A stretch of DNA of 64,000 nt. It comes from Devosia sp. Root685 (GTDB taxonomy: Bacteria; Pseudomonadota; Alphaproteobacteria; Rhizobiales; Devosiaceae). Shown here piece after piece: positions 36,554 through 45,196 of this stretch. Location of the stretch: positions 1,464,892-1,528,891 of the forward strand of contig NZ_LMHK01000001.1 of the NCBI RefSeq assembly GCF_001427875.1, given 5' to 3'. The notes beneath the pieces are model-generated. The model worked only from the letters and a program-made list of their open reading frames with translations, was not told the DNA's origin and searched no databases. Numbering within the stretch: the stretch's first letter is position 1; the number at the start of each line of letters is the position of its first letter. A program made the translations under genes and the position numbers.

Positions 36554-36615
36554 TGCTGTGGGGACGTGGGAAATTGCGCCGGCCACTAGATTTGTTGTTC
36601 GTAGCATTGGGCGGC

Positions 36616-36781
36616 ACGACGCCCCCTTCTCCCCTTGAGGGAGAAGGTGCCCCGAAGGGGCGGATGAGGGGTCAGCGATCTACCCACAAACTCCTCTGCG
36701 GAGGAGAGAATACCCCTCACCCTGATTTTCTGCTGAACGCAGAAAATCTGTCCCTCTCCCGCAAGGGGCGAGGGGAGGCCC
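36616..36781. repeat. Composite palindromic repeat (rhizobial-type CCCCTCA/TGAGGGG element)
   Basis: CCCTTCTCCCCTTGAGGGAG and GTGCCCCGAAGGGGCGGATG, then in reverse sense ACCCCTCACCCTGATTTTCTG and CTCCCGCAAGGGGCGAGGGG. The two blocks are inverted relative to each other. Similar elements are common between genes in Rhizobiales. Together with the palindrome at 36842 it fills the 377-bp gap, in which I saw no gene. Confidence 0.7.
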
Positions 36782-36841
36782 GGTGATGGGACGACGAGCA
36801 CGGACTGCCATTCGAGCGTAGCTCTCATGGCCTTCTTACCT

Positions 36842-36866
36842 AAATTCGCTCCACTGGAGCGAATTT
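36842..36866. promoter_or_regulatory. 25-bp perfect palindrome before the permease gene
   Basis: Twelve-base arms AAATTCGCTCCA / TGGAGCGAATTT around a single C, 28 bp upstream of the start codon. It could be an operator, or an RNA stem with a 3-nt or larger loop. It has no T-run, which argues against a terminator. Confidence 0.5.
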
Positions 36867-36894
36867 GCCTACGGCACGGCTCAAAGGGAGTCCC

Positions 36895-37899
36895 ATGCAA
36901 GGTTATCTTTATTTCGTGGCGAAGCGTGCGCTGCTGATGTTGGCGGTGATATTCTTCGGCGTTTCGGCCATGTTTCTGGTGACGTATCTGTCGCCCATCG
37001 ACCCGGTCGAGCAGGTGCTGGGGCGGCTTTCGGCCAGATCGAACCTATCGCCGGAAGCGATCGCTTCGACCCGCGAGGCGCTGACCGCGATGTTCGGCAC
37101 GGGGCAGCCGATGCTGACCCAATATTACAATTTCTGGACGCGGCTGTTGCAGGGTGACCTCGGCGCTTCGCTGATGGCATTCCCCACGCCCGCCATGGAA
37201 CTGGTGATGCGCGGCATGCCCTGGACGCTGGGACTGCTGCTGACCTCGACCGTTATCACCTTCATCGTCGGTAATCTGATGGGTGGGCTTGCCGGGTACT
37301 TTCAGAACAACCGGTTCTTCAAGGCTTTTGGCATCGTCACCATGGGCCTGCAGCCGATCCCCTATTATATCGTCGCCTTCATCATCCTGATCATATTCGG
37401 CTTCCTCTGGCCGGTGCTGCCGATTTCGGGTGGCTTTGGCATGGATGTCCGGCCGGCCTGGACCATGCCATTCGTGCTCTCGGTATTGCAGCACTCGCTG
37501 CTGCCGGCGTTCTCGCTGGTGCTGGTGGGGCTGGGCGGCTGGTTTATCGGCATGCGGGCGCTGGTCTCCAATATCGTGACCGAAGACTATGTGACCTATG
37601 CCGAACTCGCCGGGGTGAAGCGCGACACCATCGTCGGCTCCTATGTGATGCGCAATGCGCTGGTGCCGCAGGTAACGGCGCTGGCCATGGTCATTGGCGG
37701 GGTGTTTTCCGGCACGATCATCACCGAACAGGTGTTCAACTATCCCGGCATCGGCTCGCTGCTGATCGATGCGGTGAATGCCGGCGACTATTCGACCGTT
37801 CTTGCCGTCTGCACCGTGTCGATCACGGCCGTGGCCTTCGCAATCTTCATCGTGGACTTGCTGCATCCGCTGCTCGATCCGCGCGTTCGGGCGGAGTAA
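36895..37899 (+). CDS. ABC importer permease, DppB-like
   Basis: 334 residues from the ATG after AAAGGGAG, giving MQGYLYFVAKRALLMLAVIF. The EAA-type loop EDYVTYAELAGVKRDTIVGSYVMRNALVP and late FNYPGIGSLLIDAV are typical of DppB/OppB. Four bases separate it from the DppC-like gene. Confidence 0.9.
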   Translation: MQGYLYFVAKRALLMLAVIFFGVSAMFLVTYLSPIDPVEQVLGRLSARSNLSPEAIASTREALTAMFGTGQPMLTQYYNFWTRLLQGDLGASLMAFPTPAMELVMRGMPWTLGLLLTSTVITFIVGNLMGGLAGYFQNNRFFKAFGIVTMGLQPIPYYIVAFIILIIFGFLWPVLPISGGFGMDVRPAWTMPFVLSVLQHSLLPAFSLVLVGLGGWFIGMRALVSNIVTEDYVTYAELAGVKRDTIVGSYVMRNALVPQVTALAMVIGGVFSGTIITEQVFNYPGIGSLLIDAVNAGDYSTVLAVCTVSITAVAFAIFIVDLLHPLLDPRVRAE

Positions 37900-37903
37900 A
37901 GCC

Positions 37904-38761
37904 ATGTTCGCCGTTTTTCGCGACCTTATCCGCTACAATACGGAATTCGCCATCGGGCTCGTGCTTGTCGGGATCGTGGTGATCTTTGCCGGGCTCTCGT
38001 TCTTTTCCCCGATCGATCCGACGCTGATCTATATGGCCATTCCCGACCAGCCGCCCTCGGCGCAATATTGGTTCGGCACCAATTCGCGCGGGCAGGAACT
38101 GTTCTGGCAGCTTTCGGCGGCGTTCAAGAACAGCCTGATCTTCGGCATCACTGTCGCTGTTTTGAGCCGTATCATTTCGATCACGGTGGGGCTGGCTGCC
38201 GGGTATCTCGGCGGCTGGGTCGACCGGGTGCTGATGTTCATCAACGACATTTTCGTGTCCGTGCCGATCTTCCCGATCCTGGTGCTGTTCTATTTCGTAC
38301 TGCGCAACAACATGGACAGTTTCACCATGGCGCTGATCCTGGCGTGTTTCGGTTGGCCGTTCGACGCGCGGCTGATCCGCTCGGTGGCGCTGGGGTTGAA
38401 GCACCGCGAATTTACGCGGCATGCGGTTTTTGCCGGGATGTCGACGCGAAAAGTGCTGCTGGAGGAGCACCTGCCCTATGTGATGCCGATCGTGTTTTCG
38501 ACGTTCATGAACAACATGCTCTGGTCGATCGGCATGGAGGTGACGCTGGCCGTGCTCGGGTTCACCAATATCAACAATCCCACCATCGGCACGGTGCTTT
38601 ACTGGGCCAATTCGCACTCGGCGATGGTCGTGGGCGTGTGGTGGTGGATCGTCATACCGGTCATTTTGATCGTCATGACCTTCCTTGGACTGTTTTTGTT
38701 GGCTGTGAGCATGAACGAATATATCGACCCGCGCAGCCGCCTGCGCCGTATGGGGGCGTAA
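37904..38761 (+). CDS. ABC importer permease, DppC-like
   Basis: 285 residues. The DppC hallmark FGTNSRGQELFWQLSAAFKNSL follows the first membrane span. The EAA loop reads KHREFTRHAVFAGMSTRKVLLEEHLP. Longer in-frame starts lie inside the preceding gene and were not used. Confidence 0.9.
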   Translation: MFAVFRDLIRYNTEFAIGLVLVGIVVIFAGLSFFSPIDPTLIYMAIPDQPPSAQYWFGTNSRGQELFWQLSAAFKNSLIFGITVAVLSRIISITVGLAAGYLGGWVDRVLMFINDIFVSVPIFPILVLFYFVLRNNMDSFTMALILACFGWPFDARLIRSVALGLKHREFTRHAVFAGMSTRKVLLEEHLPYVMPIVFSTFMNNMLWSIGMEVTLAVLGFTNINNPTIGTVLYWANSHSAMVVGVWWWIVIPVILIVMTFLGLFLLAVSMNEYIDPRSRLRRMGA

Positions 38762-38765
38762 AACC

Positions 38766-39794
38766 ATGGCTGAAGATATCGTCAGGGTCGAGAACCTGAA
38801 GGCCTATTACCAGATGAACTATTTTGGCGTGAGCCGGGAAGTTCGGGCGGTCGATGGGATCACCATGAGCGTGCGCAAGGGCGAGGTCTATGGCATTGCC
38901 GGGGAAAGCTCCTCGGGCAAGACAAGCTTCATCAAGGTGCTGGCCGCCGCGATCAGGCCACCGCTGAAGGTGGTGGAAGGGTCGGTAAAATTCGACTTCA
39001 AGAATGGGCCGATCGATGTGGCGACCGCAACGCCCAAAGAGATCGAGGCGGTGCGCTGGAAGCACCTCTCGTACATCATGCAGGGGTCGATGAGCGTGCT
39101 CAATCCGGTGCGGCGCATCGGGAAGACGTTCCATGATTTTGCCGCGCGGCCGATGGGGCTGACGGGCAAGGCGTTCGAGGATCGGGTGATTGCGCATCTG
39201 GCGCGGCTGAAGCTGCCGGCGGATGTGTTGAGGGCCTATCCGCATGAGCTTTCGGGCGGCATGCGGCAGCGCGTGACGATTGGGCTCGCGACCGTGTGCC
39301 ATCCCGAATTCATCATTGCCGACGAGCCGACGACGGCGCTCGATGTGGTGGTGCAGAAGGAGGTTCTTAGTCTCATTCGCGACATTCAGAAGGAGATGAA
39401 TGCCGCCGTCGTCTTCGTGACGCATGACATGAGCGTGCATGCGAATGTCGCGGATCGGGTGGGGATCATCTATGCCGGGCGGTTGGTCGAGGAGGGCCCG
39501 ACGCGGGAGATGTTCTTTGCGCCGAAGCATCCCTATACGGCGCATCTGGTGGCGAGCCTGCCGCGCATTGGCGATGTGAAGCAGCGGCCGGCGCTCGAAG
39601 GGCGGCCACCGAACCTGGGGGACCCACCGCAGGGATGCCGATTTCATCCGCGCTGCCCGTTGGCCGTGGACAAATGCCGGCAGGAGGTGCCGCCGCTCGA
39701 AACGGTGGGGCCGGATCATCGGACGGCCTGCTGGCGCTGGCAGGATGTGAAACCGCTGGTTGGGGCCAGCGCACCATCGGGAGTGATGGCATGA
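38766..39794 (+). CDS. ABC importer ATP-binding protein, DppD-like
   Basis: 342 residues. Walker A reads GESSSGKTS, with Ser in place of the usual first Gly after the ES pair. The signature is LSGGMRQR, Walker [13 protein letters not shown], and the H-loop FVTHDMS. The carboxyl oligopeptide-transporter tail GCRFHPRCPLAVDKCRQ carries the cysteines that often bind a metal or Fe-S cluster in this family. It overlaps the DppF-like gene by ATGA. Confidence 0.9.
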   Translation: MAEDIVRVENLKAYYQMNYFGVSREVRAVDGITMSVRKGEVYGIAGESSSGKTSFIKVLAAAIRPPLKVVEGSVKFDFKNGPIDVATATPKEIEAVRWKHLSYIMQGSMSVLNPVRRIGKTFHDFAARPMGLTGKAFEDRVIAHLARLKLPADVLRAYPHELSGGMRQRVTIGLATVCHPEFIIADEPTTALDVVVQKEVLSLIRDIQKEMNAAVVFVTHDMSVHANVADRVGIIYAGRLVEEGPTREMFFAPKHPYTAHLVASLPRIGDVKQRPALEGRPPNLGDPPQGCRFHPRCPLAVDKCRQEVPPLETVGPDHRTACWRWQDVKPLVGASAPSGVMA

Positions 39795-40705
39795 CGACGC
39801 TTCTCGATGTGCGCGACGTATCCAAGCGCTTTACCATGGGCGGGATTTTTGGGCGGAAAACCGTTGATGCGGTGATGGATGCCAATTTTTCGCTGAGCGC
39901 GGAAAATCCGGAGATTTTCACCATTATCGGGGAGAGCGGGTCGGGGAAGACGACGCTGGCGCGGATGATTTTGGGGCTCGAAGATCCGAGCGAGGGGGAA
40001 ATCCTCTTTCGTGGGCAGAAGGTTTCGCGGCATGGCGGGCGGGCCGAGAAACTGGCGTTCATGAGCCAGGTGCAGCCGGTGTTTCAGAACCCGTTCGAGG
40101 CGTTCAATCCGCTGAAGAAAATCGAGCGGTATCTGGAAAGTACGGCGCGGCGGTTTTTGGCGACGAGCGACAAGGCGGCGATCGACCGGGCGATGGACGA
40201 GGCGCTGCAGAAGGTGGGGCTGAGCCTCAAGGAGGTTCACGGGCGGTTTCCGCATGAGATGAGCGGCGGGCAATTGCAGCGCTGCGCCATTGCGCGGGCG
40301 CTGATCCCTAATCCGCCGCTGCTGATTGCGGACGAGCCTGTGTCGATGGTCGATGCTTCGCTGCGGATGAGCATTGTCAATCTGCTGAAGAGTCTGCGGG
40401 ACGATCTGAAGGTGTCGGTGATCTACATCACGCATGATCTCGCGACGGCGTACTATATTTCCAACCGGCTGATCATCATGCAGCGCGGGCGGATCGTCGA
40501 GATGGGCGATGCGCGGACGGTGCTGGATAATCCGCAGCATCCGTATTCGAAGCTGTTGAAGGCTTCGGTGCTGTCTACCGATGATGCGGGGGATGGGAAG
40601 CTGGCGACGGACCCGGGGATGGTGAGCGCGGCGAACGGGCTGGTTGGGCAGGCGGGGAAGCTTGTGGTGCGGCCGGATGGGCGGGAAGTGAGAGTTTACG
40701 GGTAG
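39791..40705 (+). CDS. ABC importer ATP-binding protein, DppF-like
   Basis: 304 residues. Walker A GESGSGKTT, signature MSGGQLQR, Walker B LLIADEPVSMVD, H-loop YITHDLA. The short carboxyl end lacks the Cys-rich tail. Start taken at the ATGA overlap with the preceding ATPase gene. It completes the five-protein family-5 importer. Confidence 0.9.
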   Translation: MTTLLDVRDVSKRFTMGGIFGRKTVDAVMDANFSLSAENPEIFTIIGESGSGKTTLARMILGLEDPSEGEILFRGQKVSRHGGRAEKLAFMSQVQPVFQNPFEAFNPLKKIERYLESTARRFLATSDKAAIDRAMDEALQKVGLSLKEVHGRFPHEMSGGQLQRCAIARALIPNPPLLIADEPVSMVDASLRMSIVNLLKSLRDDLKVSVIYITHDLATAYYISNRLIIMQRGRIVEMGDARTVLDNPQHPYSKLLKASVLSTDDAGDGKLATDPGMVSAANGLVGQAGKLVVRPDGREVRVYG

Positions 40706-40715
40706 CGGGGTAAGG

Positions 40716-40826
40716 ACCCCCACCTAGCCTCCCCCTGGTAGGGGGAGGGATCTGCCGGTGGCCCACGAGTATTGAGGAAAGAACCGAACTGTCCCTCCCC
40801 CTATCAGGGGGAGGCTAGGTGGGGGT
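40716..40826. repeat. Family B pair forming a 21-bp perfect inverted repeat
   Basis: A 21-base arm (40716-40736, starting ACCCCCACCTAGCC) is repeated exactly in reverse complement at 40806-40826, with inner family-B hairpins on each side and about 69 bp between. It lies between the ATPase and GH43-like genes and could end the importer transcript. Confidence 0.85.
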
Positions 40827-40849
40827 TCTTTCGTGCGGAGAACAAAAGC

Positions 40850-41791
40850 ATGAGCGCGCCGATATTTCGTGACCCTATCGAGGATGGGGCGGCTGATCCG
40901 ACGGTGATCCGGCGGGTGGGCACCAATGAGTGGTGGATGTTTTACACCAATCGCCGGGCTGCGGCCGGGGGCGAGGGGTTTTCGTGGATTCATGGATCGC
41001 CGATCGGGATCGCGGTTTCGACGGACGATGGGGCGAGCTGGCACTATCGGGATACGGTGAAGGGGCTCGATGCGCCTGATGATGACGGGCTCAATACGCA
41101 TTGGGCGCCGGAGGTGATTTTTGCCGAGGGGCGGTATCACATGTTCCTCAGCTATATTACCGGCATACCGACGCACTGGAAGGTGCCGCGGACGATCACG
41201 CATTTTGTCAGTGACGATCTCATCAATTGGACGCGGATTGGGCCGCTAAAGCTGTCGAGCACGAACTGCATCGATGCCTGTGTGTTCAAAAGCCCCGATG
41301 GGCTTTGGCGCATGTGGTACAAGGATGAGGGCCAGGGTTCGAGCACCTGGAGCGCGACCAGCACGGATATGTTCGAGTGGACGCTCGAGGGGCTGGTGCT
41401 GCCGGGATCGCCGGATGCGCCGCCGCATGAGGGGCCGAACGTGTTTCGGCTGGGCGGATTCTATTGGCTGATCGTCGATGAATGGCGGGGCCAGGCGGTC
41501 TATCGTTCGGACGACACGAAGAACTGGGTGCGCCAGGGGATTGTTGGCGGCGAACCGGGTGTGGATGCGCTGGACCGGAAATTCATGCGCCATGCCCAGG
41601 TGGTGGTCGTGGGCGATCATGGCGCGCTCTATTATTTCACGCATCCCGAATGGGATGAACTGAGCCAGAAGGACGGGCCGCCGGATGCGCGGTCGCGGGC
41701 GACTGTAATCCACCATGGGAGGCTGACGGTGGAAGACGGCGTGCTGGTGCTTGAGCGCGATATTCCTGCGGACCTGCCGCTTCTGCGATAA
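40850..41791 (+). CDS. GH43/GH32-superfamily five-bladed propeller glycosidase
   Basis: 313 residues from the ATG after CGGAGAACAAAAGC. Candidate catalytic acids follow the clan order: Asp16 in GAADPTVI (base), Asp142 in NCIDACVF (pKa modulator) and Glu194 in PHEGPNVF (acid). Repeated blade motifs such as EWWMFYT, LWRMWYKDE and GFYWLIVDE support a beta-propeller. No signal peptide, so it is a cytoplasmic beta-xylosidase or arabinanase-like enzyme. It belongs to the arabinose locus. Exact specificity is unknown. Confidence 0.8.
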   Translation: MSAPIFRDPIEDGAADPTVIRRVGTNEWWMFYTNRRAAAGGEGFSWIHGSPIGIAVSTDDGASWHYRDTVKGLDAPDDDGLNTHWAPEVIFAEGRYHMFLSYITGIPTHWKVPRTITHFVSDDLINWTRIGPLKLSSTNCIDACVFKSPDGLWRMWYKDEGQGSSTWSATSTDMFEWTLEGLVLPGSPDAPPHEGPNVFRLGGFYWLIVDEWRGQAVYRSDDTKNWVRQGIVGGEPGVDALDRKFMRHAQVVVVGDHGALYYFTHPEWDELSQKDGPPDARSRATVIHHGRLTVEDGVLVLERDIPADLPLLR

Positions 41792-41857
41792 ATCTTTTCT
41801 CCATCAGTCGAATGCCACCGAGGGCGCTCGTCGCCCCGGTGTCACAGATGGAGAAAC

Positions 41858-42667
41858 ATGATGGACAACACTTTCCAAGACGACGGGCTCGAGATTTTTG
41901 CCGCGGATGGTCCCCCTGCCCTGCCGGCGGGGGGCGAGACGCTGGAGCGGAACGGCGTTCGAGTGTGGTTTGCCAGTTTTGGCGAGGGGCCGGCGGTGCT
42001 GCTGCTGCATGGCGGCCTGGGGAATTCCAACAATTTTGGGCATCAGGTGCCGGCGCTGATGGATGCGGGCTATCGGGTCGTGGTGATCGACAGCCGGGGC
42101 CACGGGCGCAGTTCGTGGGACGGCGGGGCGTTTTCCTATAGGCAGTTTGCCGATGATGCCTTTGCGGTGCTGGACCGATTGGGGATCGAGACTGTGGCGA
42201 TCGTCGGCTGGAGCGATGGCGCGTGTACCGGGCTGGCCATGGCCAAGGCGGCGCCGGAGCGGGTGGCGGGCGTTTTCTATTTTGCCTGCAATGTCGATGC
42301 CAGCGGATCGCTGCCCTTCGTGATGAGCGACACGATCGGAAACTGTTTGACGCGGCACCGGAAGGACTATGCGGCGCTATCGCCGCAGCCGGAGCGCTTC
42401 GACGAAATGAGCGGGAAACTGCAGGTGATGCAGGGGAGCCAGCCGGATTATTCGGCGGCGGACCTTCGCGAGATAAGCGTGCCGGTGACGGTGGCGCAAT
42501 CGGAGCGGGATGAATTCATTCGGGCCGAGCATGCGCGGTATATCGCTGGGACGGTGCCGCTGGGGCGGTATGTGGCAATGGAGGGCGTGAGCCACTTTGC
42601 GCCGGTGCAGCGGCCGGGGATGTTTAATGAGGTGGTGTTGGCGTTTTTGGATGGGCTGGATGATTAG
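41858..42667 (+). CDS. Alpha/beta hydrolase
   Basis: 269 residues. The oxyanion region LLLHGGLGNSNNF precedes nucleophile Ser119 in GWSDGA. An acidic residue in SERDEFI and a late His in GVSHFAP complete the expected triad. Related proteins include esterases and C-C hydrolases. It is 66 bp from the GH43-like gene and may remove acyl groups from plant oligosaccharides (inference). Confidence 0.85.
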   Translation: MMDNTFQDDGLEIFAADGPPALPAGGETLERNGVRVWFASFGEGPAVLLLHGGLGNSNNFGHQVPALMDAGYRVVVIDSRGHGRSSWDGGAFSYRQFADDAFAVLDRLGIETVAIVGWSDGACTGLAMAKAAPERVAGVFYFACNVDASGSLPFVMSDTIGNCLTRHRKDYAALSPQPERFDEMSGKLQVMQGSQPDYSAADLREISVPVTVAQSERDEFIRAEHARYIAGTVPLGRYVAMEGVSHFAPVQRPGMFNEVVLAFLDGLDD

Positions 42668-42701
42668 ATCGTTTCTGTTTTGCTCTGAAACGCCAATCCA
42701 A

Positions 42702-42831
42702 GAGGCCTCATGGTGAGGTGCTTTGCAGGGCAAAGCCTCGAACCACGAGGTTGAGGGAGTGGAAACCTGCTGCCACGCCCTCGTGGTTCGAGGCTACGCT
42801 GCGCTGCGCACCTCACCATGAGGGCTACTGG
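42702..42831. repeat. Family C repeats, inverted pair
   Basis: CCTCATGGTGAGG plus CCTCGAACCACGAGG, then the reverse-oriented CCCTCGTGGTTCGAGG plus CCTCACCATGAGG. Lies between convergent genes and may end transcription on both sides. Confidence 0.85.
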
Positions 42832-42860
42832 GACGTGGGCCCAAACGTGAACCGCTCTGT

Positions 42861-43082
42861 CTAGCTCACCGGCGGTTCGGCGCCGAGTTCGCGTTGGCGG
42901 CGGAGGAAGCCGATCCAGCCGGTGAAGCGGTCGTGGAGTTTGCTGAAGCGGGTGGCGGTGTCGGTGGGGACGCCGAGGGTGATCAGCTCTTCGTGCATGT
43001 CCTTGAGGGACCGCTCCATTTCGTCCGCGTCGTGGAGCAATTGCTCGATCTGCTCCGGGGTCAGCCTGACCATTGTTGCCAT
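42861..43082 (-). CDS. Small hypothetical helical protein
   Basis: 73 residues, not recognised. Preceded by a strong GGAAGGAG site 8-9 bp from the ATG. The sequence is charged and probably all-helical: PEQIEQLLHDADEMERSLKDMHEEL, then WIGFLRRQRELG. No membrane span or cysteine is present. It stands alone between family C repeats. Confidence 0.65.
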   Translation of the reverse strand: MATMVRLTPEQIEQLLHDADEMERSLKDMHEELITLGVPTDTATRFSKLHDRFTGWIGFLRRQRELGAEPPVS

Positions 43083-43160
43083 GATGGATACTCCTTCCCG
43101 ATGGAGGAAGGTGAGAGCGGGGGATTGGTTCCGGGGATAGGTGTTTTTGGGGGACAGCGG

Positions 43161-43222
43161 GGCACGCCCTCGTGGTTCGAGGCTGCGCTTACGCTGCGCA
43201 CCTCACCATGAGGGCTACTGGG
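43161..43222. repeat. Family C repeat, single copy
   Basis: CACGCCCTCGTGGTTCGAGG then CCTCACCATGAGG and CTACTGG, just past the haemoglobin gene's 3' end on the minus strand. Confidence 0.8.
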
Positions 43223-43245
43223 GCGCTGTCGGGATGATAGCGGTG

Positions 43246-43737
43246 TCAGGACTTATCCGGTGTCCAGACCGATGGGGGTTCGCGTTTTAGCGGGCCCATG
43301 GTGGTGATGTCGTTGCCGCGGCGCATGTTGATGTTCATGCGGAAGGAATTGCCGATGCGTTCGGAGCGCTCGATGAAGATTTGGGCGATTTCGGGGGCGC
43401 AGAGGCGGGTGACGGTTTCGCGGAAGAGGCGGAGCCAGCGCATGAAATGGGCGTCTTCGAGCTCGGGAATGGCCATGTGCTTGGGCATGGGGCGGCCGCC
43501 ATATTTGCCGGTGCCGAGAAGCATGGAGCTCCAGAAATCGGCGATGGTGGCGAGGTGGGCGGGCCAGTCGGCTTCGGGGATGACGCGATTGAAGACCGGG
43601 CCGATGAGGGCGTCCTGGCGGGCGGCGGCGTAGAACTCGTTGACGACCTGTTGGATCAGGGTTTCATCGAGGCCCTCGGGGGTGTCCCAGCCGATGCGGG
43701 TGAGGCGCGTGCCGGGTTCGGGGCGGGGATCGGTCAT
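43246..43737 (-). CDS. Group III truncated haemoglobin
   Basis: 163 residues. ETLIQQVVNEFYAAARQDALIGPVFNRVI, DWPAHLATIADFWSSMLLGTGKYGG and PKHMAIPELEDAHFMRWLRLF match group III truncated globins. The His in the DAHF segment is near the expected proximal ligand. Such proteins bind O2, NO or peroxide. ATG overlaps the stop of the upstream regulator gene, so the two are one operon. Confidence 0.85.
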   Translation of the reverse strand: MTDPRPEPGTRLTRIGWDTPEGLDETLIQQVVNEFYAAARQDALIGPVFNRVIPEADWPAHLATIADFWSSMLLGTGKYGGRPMPKHMAIPELEDAHFMRWLRLFRETVTRLCAPEIAQIFIERSERIGNSFRMNINMRRGNDITTMGPLKREPPSVWTPDKS

Positions 43738-44402
43738 GAGGCGGACTCGGAGGTGATGCGATAGGAGCAGCGGCGGCCGCCGCTGACGATGTGTTCTTCG
43801 CGCTCGACTGAGACTTCGGGGCCGAGGACGGCGCGGAAGACGTCCAGCTCGGCGCGGCAAAAGCCCTGGCAGGCCGTGGCGGCGGCGCAAATGGGACAGT
43901 GGTTTTCGACAAGGAGGAGCGAACCGTCAGGCTGTTCGGTCCAATCGGCCATATAGCCTTCGCCGGTGCGGAGAGCGACGAGGGCGGCGACGCGATCCCT
44001 AAGGTCCGGCTTGTCCGACATTGCGCCTTCATAGGCTTCGCGCGTCAGGGTTTCGCGGGCGGTGATGACGGTGTCGAGGGCGGTTTCGCCGAGGGTCGAG
44101 CCGATGAGATCGAGAAGCTGGACAGTGAGCGCGGCGTGGGTATCGGGGAAGCGCGACTGGGCGGCGGGGGTGAGGGACCAGGCCTGAGTGGGGCGGCCGA
44201 CGCCGGAGGACATGTTGGCGGAGGCGACGAGGCCTTCTTGCGCGAGGCGCAGCAATTGCTGACGGGCGGCCTCGCCGGTGATGCCAAGCTCGGCGCCGAT
44301 GGCGGCAGAAGAGAGGCCGCTGCGCATCTTTAACGCCATGAGGACGCGCTCGCCGGGGCTGCGCGGCGACCAGGCTGGATTTTCCAAGTCCGAACTTGAC
44401 AT
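43734..44402 (-). CDS. Winged-helix regulator with Fe-S-type cysteine motif (COG2345/SufR-like)
   Basis: 222 residues if started at MSSSDLENP; an ATG 27 bp further upstream would add nine. The helix-turn-helix reads LSSAAIGAELGITGEAARQQLLRL. The carboxyl domain has ENHCPICAAATACQGFCRAEL, a Cys-x2-Cys-x5-Cys-x3-Cys array like that of the SufR-type repressors that carry an Fe-S cluster. It is divergent from sodB and coupled to the globin gene, so a redox- or iron-sensing repressor of an oxidative-defence set is likely. The start is uncertain because an inverted-repeat arm overlaps its first codons. Confidence 0.8.
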   Translation of the reverse strand: MSSSDLENPAWSPRSPGERVLMALKMRSGLSSAAIGAELGITGEAARQQLLRLAQEGLVASANMSSGVGRPTQAWSLTPAAQSRFPDTHAALTVQLLDLIGSTLGETALDTVITARETLTREAYEGAMSDKPDLRDRVAALVALRTGEGYMADWTEQPDGSLLLVENHCPICAAATACQGFCRAELDVFRAVLGPEVSVEREEHIVSGGRRCSYRITSESAS

Positions 44403-44441
44403 ATTCGTGGAATGGGTTTTCAAAGTCATTGCTTGGAAAAT
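44379..44441. promoter_or_regulatory. Widely spaced inverted repeat in the regulator-sodB control region
   Basis: Perfect 10-bp arms ATTTTCCAAG (44379-44388) and CTTGGAAAAT (44432-44441), centres about 53 bp apart, i.e. five helical turns. This would suit looping or two dimers of the regulator. One arm lies within the first codons of the regulator as annotated. Confidence 0.5.
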
Positions 44442-44490
44442 ACATCGAACGGCCTGCCATGGCAAGCCGGAGCGAAACAGGAGCCCCGAA

Positions 44491-45093
44491 ATGGCCTTTG
44501 AACTCCCCACCCTCCCCTATTCCGTCAATGCGCTTGCCAATGCCGGCATGAGCCAGGAAACGCTGGAGCTGCACCATGGCAAGCACCACCAGGCCTATGT
44601 GACGGCGCTCAACGGGTTCGTCGAAAAGAACGCTGATTTGCAGGGCAAGAGCCTTGAAGAGATCGTGCTGTTTGCCAAGGACAAGGCCGATCTCGCGCCA
44701 GTGTTCAACAATGCCGGGCAGCACTGGAACCACATCCATTTCTGGAATGCGCTAACGCCGACCGGCGGCAAGCTGCCGGGGAAACTGGAAGCCAAGATCG
44801 TTGCCGATTTTGGGTCGGTCGATGCCTTCAAGGACGCGTTCAAGACCGCGGCGACAACGCAGTTTGGGTCGGGTTGGGCCTGGCTGGTGCTTGGGACCGA
44901 TGGCAAGCTCAAGGCGACGAAGACGGCGAATGGCTCGAACCCGCTAGCTACGGGCGAAGGCAAGGTGCTGCTCGGGCTCGATGTTTGGGAGCACAGCTAC
45001 TATGTCGATTTCCGCAATCGCCGTCCGGACTATGTGACGAACTTCCTTGATAAGCTCGCAAACTACGAGTTTGCGGAAGCTAATTTGGGTTGA
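44491..45093 (+). CDS. sodB: Superoxide dismutase, Fe-type
   Basis: 200 residues, normal length. Metal ligands are His28 in LELHHGKHH, His81 in QHWNHIHFW, and Asp164 and His168 in LDVWEHSYY. Gln77 in the second sphere (AGQHW) is in the position characteristic of iron enzymes. AGGAG precedes the ATG. It converts superoxide to O2 and H2O2 in the cytoplasm. Divergent from the SufR-like regulator. Confidence 0.93.
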   Translation: MAFELPTLPYSVNALANAGMSQETLELHHGKHHQAYVTALNGFVEKNADLQGKSLEEIVLFAKDKADLAPVFNNAGQHWNHIHFWNALTPTGGKLPGKLEAKIVADFGSVDAFKDAFKTAATTQFGSGWAWLVLGTDGKLKATKTANGSNPLATGEGKVLLGLDVWEHSYYVDFRNRRPDYVTNFLDKLANYEFAEANLG

Positions 45094-45130
45094 GGTTAGG
45101 GCCTCTTACCTGACCTCCCTTCATAACCGG

Positions 45131-45196
45131 GTCATCCCCGCGAAAGCGGGGATCTCTGTTGGCCTGAACAGGGATTCCCGCTTTCGCGGGAATGAC
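45131..45196. repeat. Palindromic repeat family A, full copy
   Basis: GTCATCCCCGCGAAAGCGGG and its inverted partner ATTCCCGCTTTCGCGGGAAT with a TTGGCCTGAACAGGG centre, directly after sodB; probably its transcript end. Confidence 0.85.
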
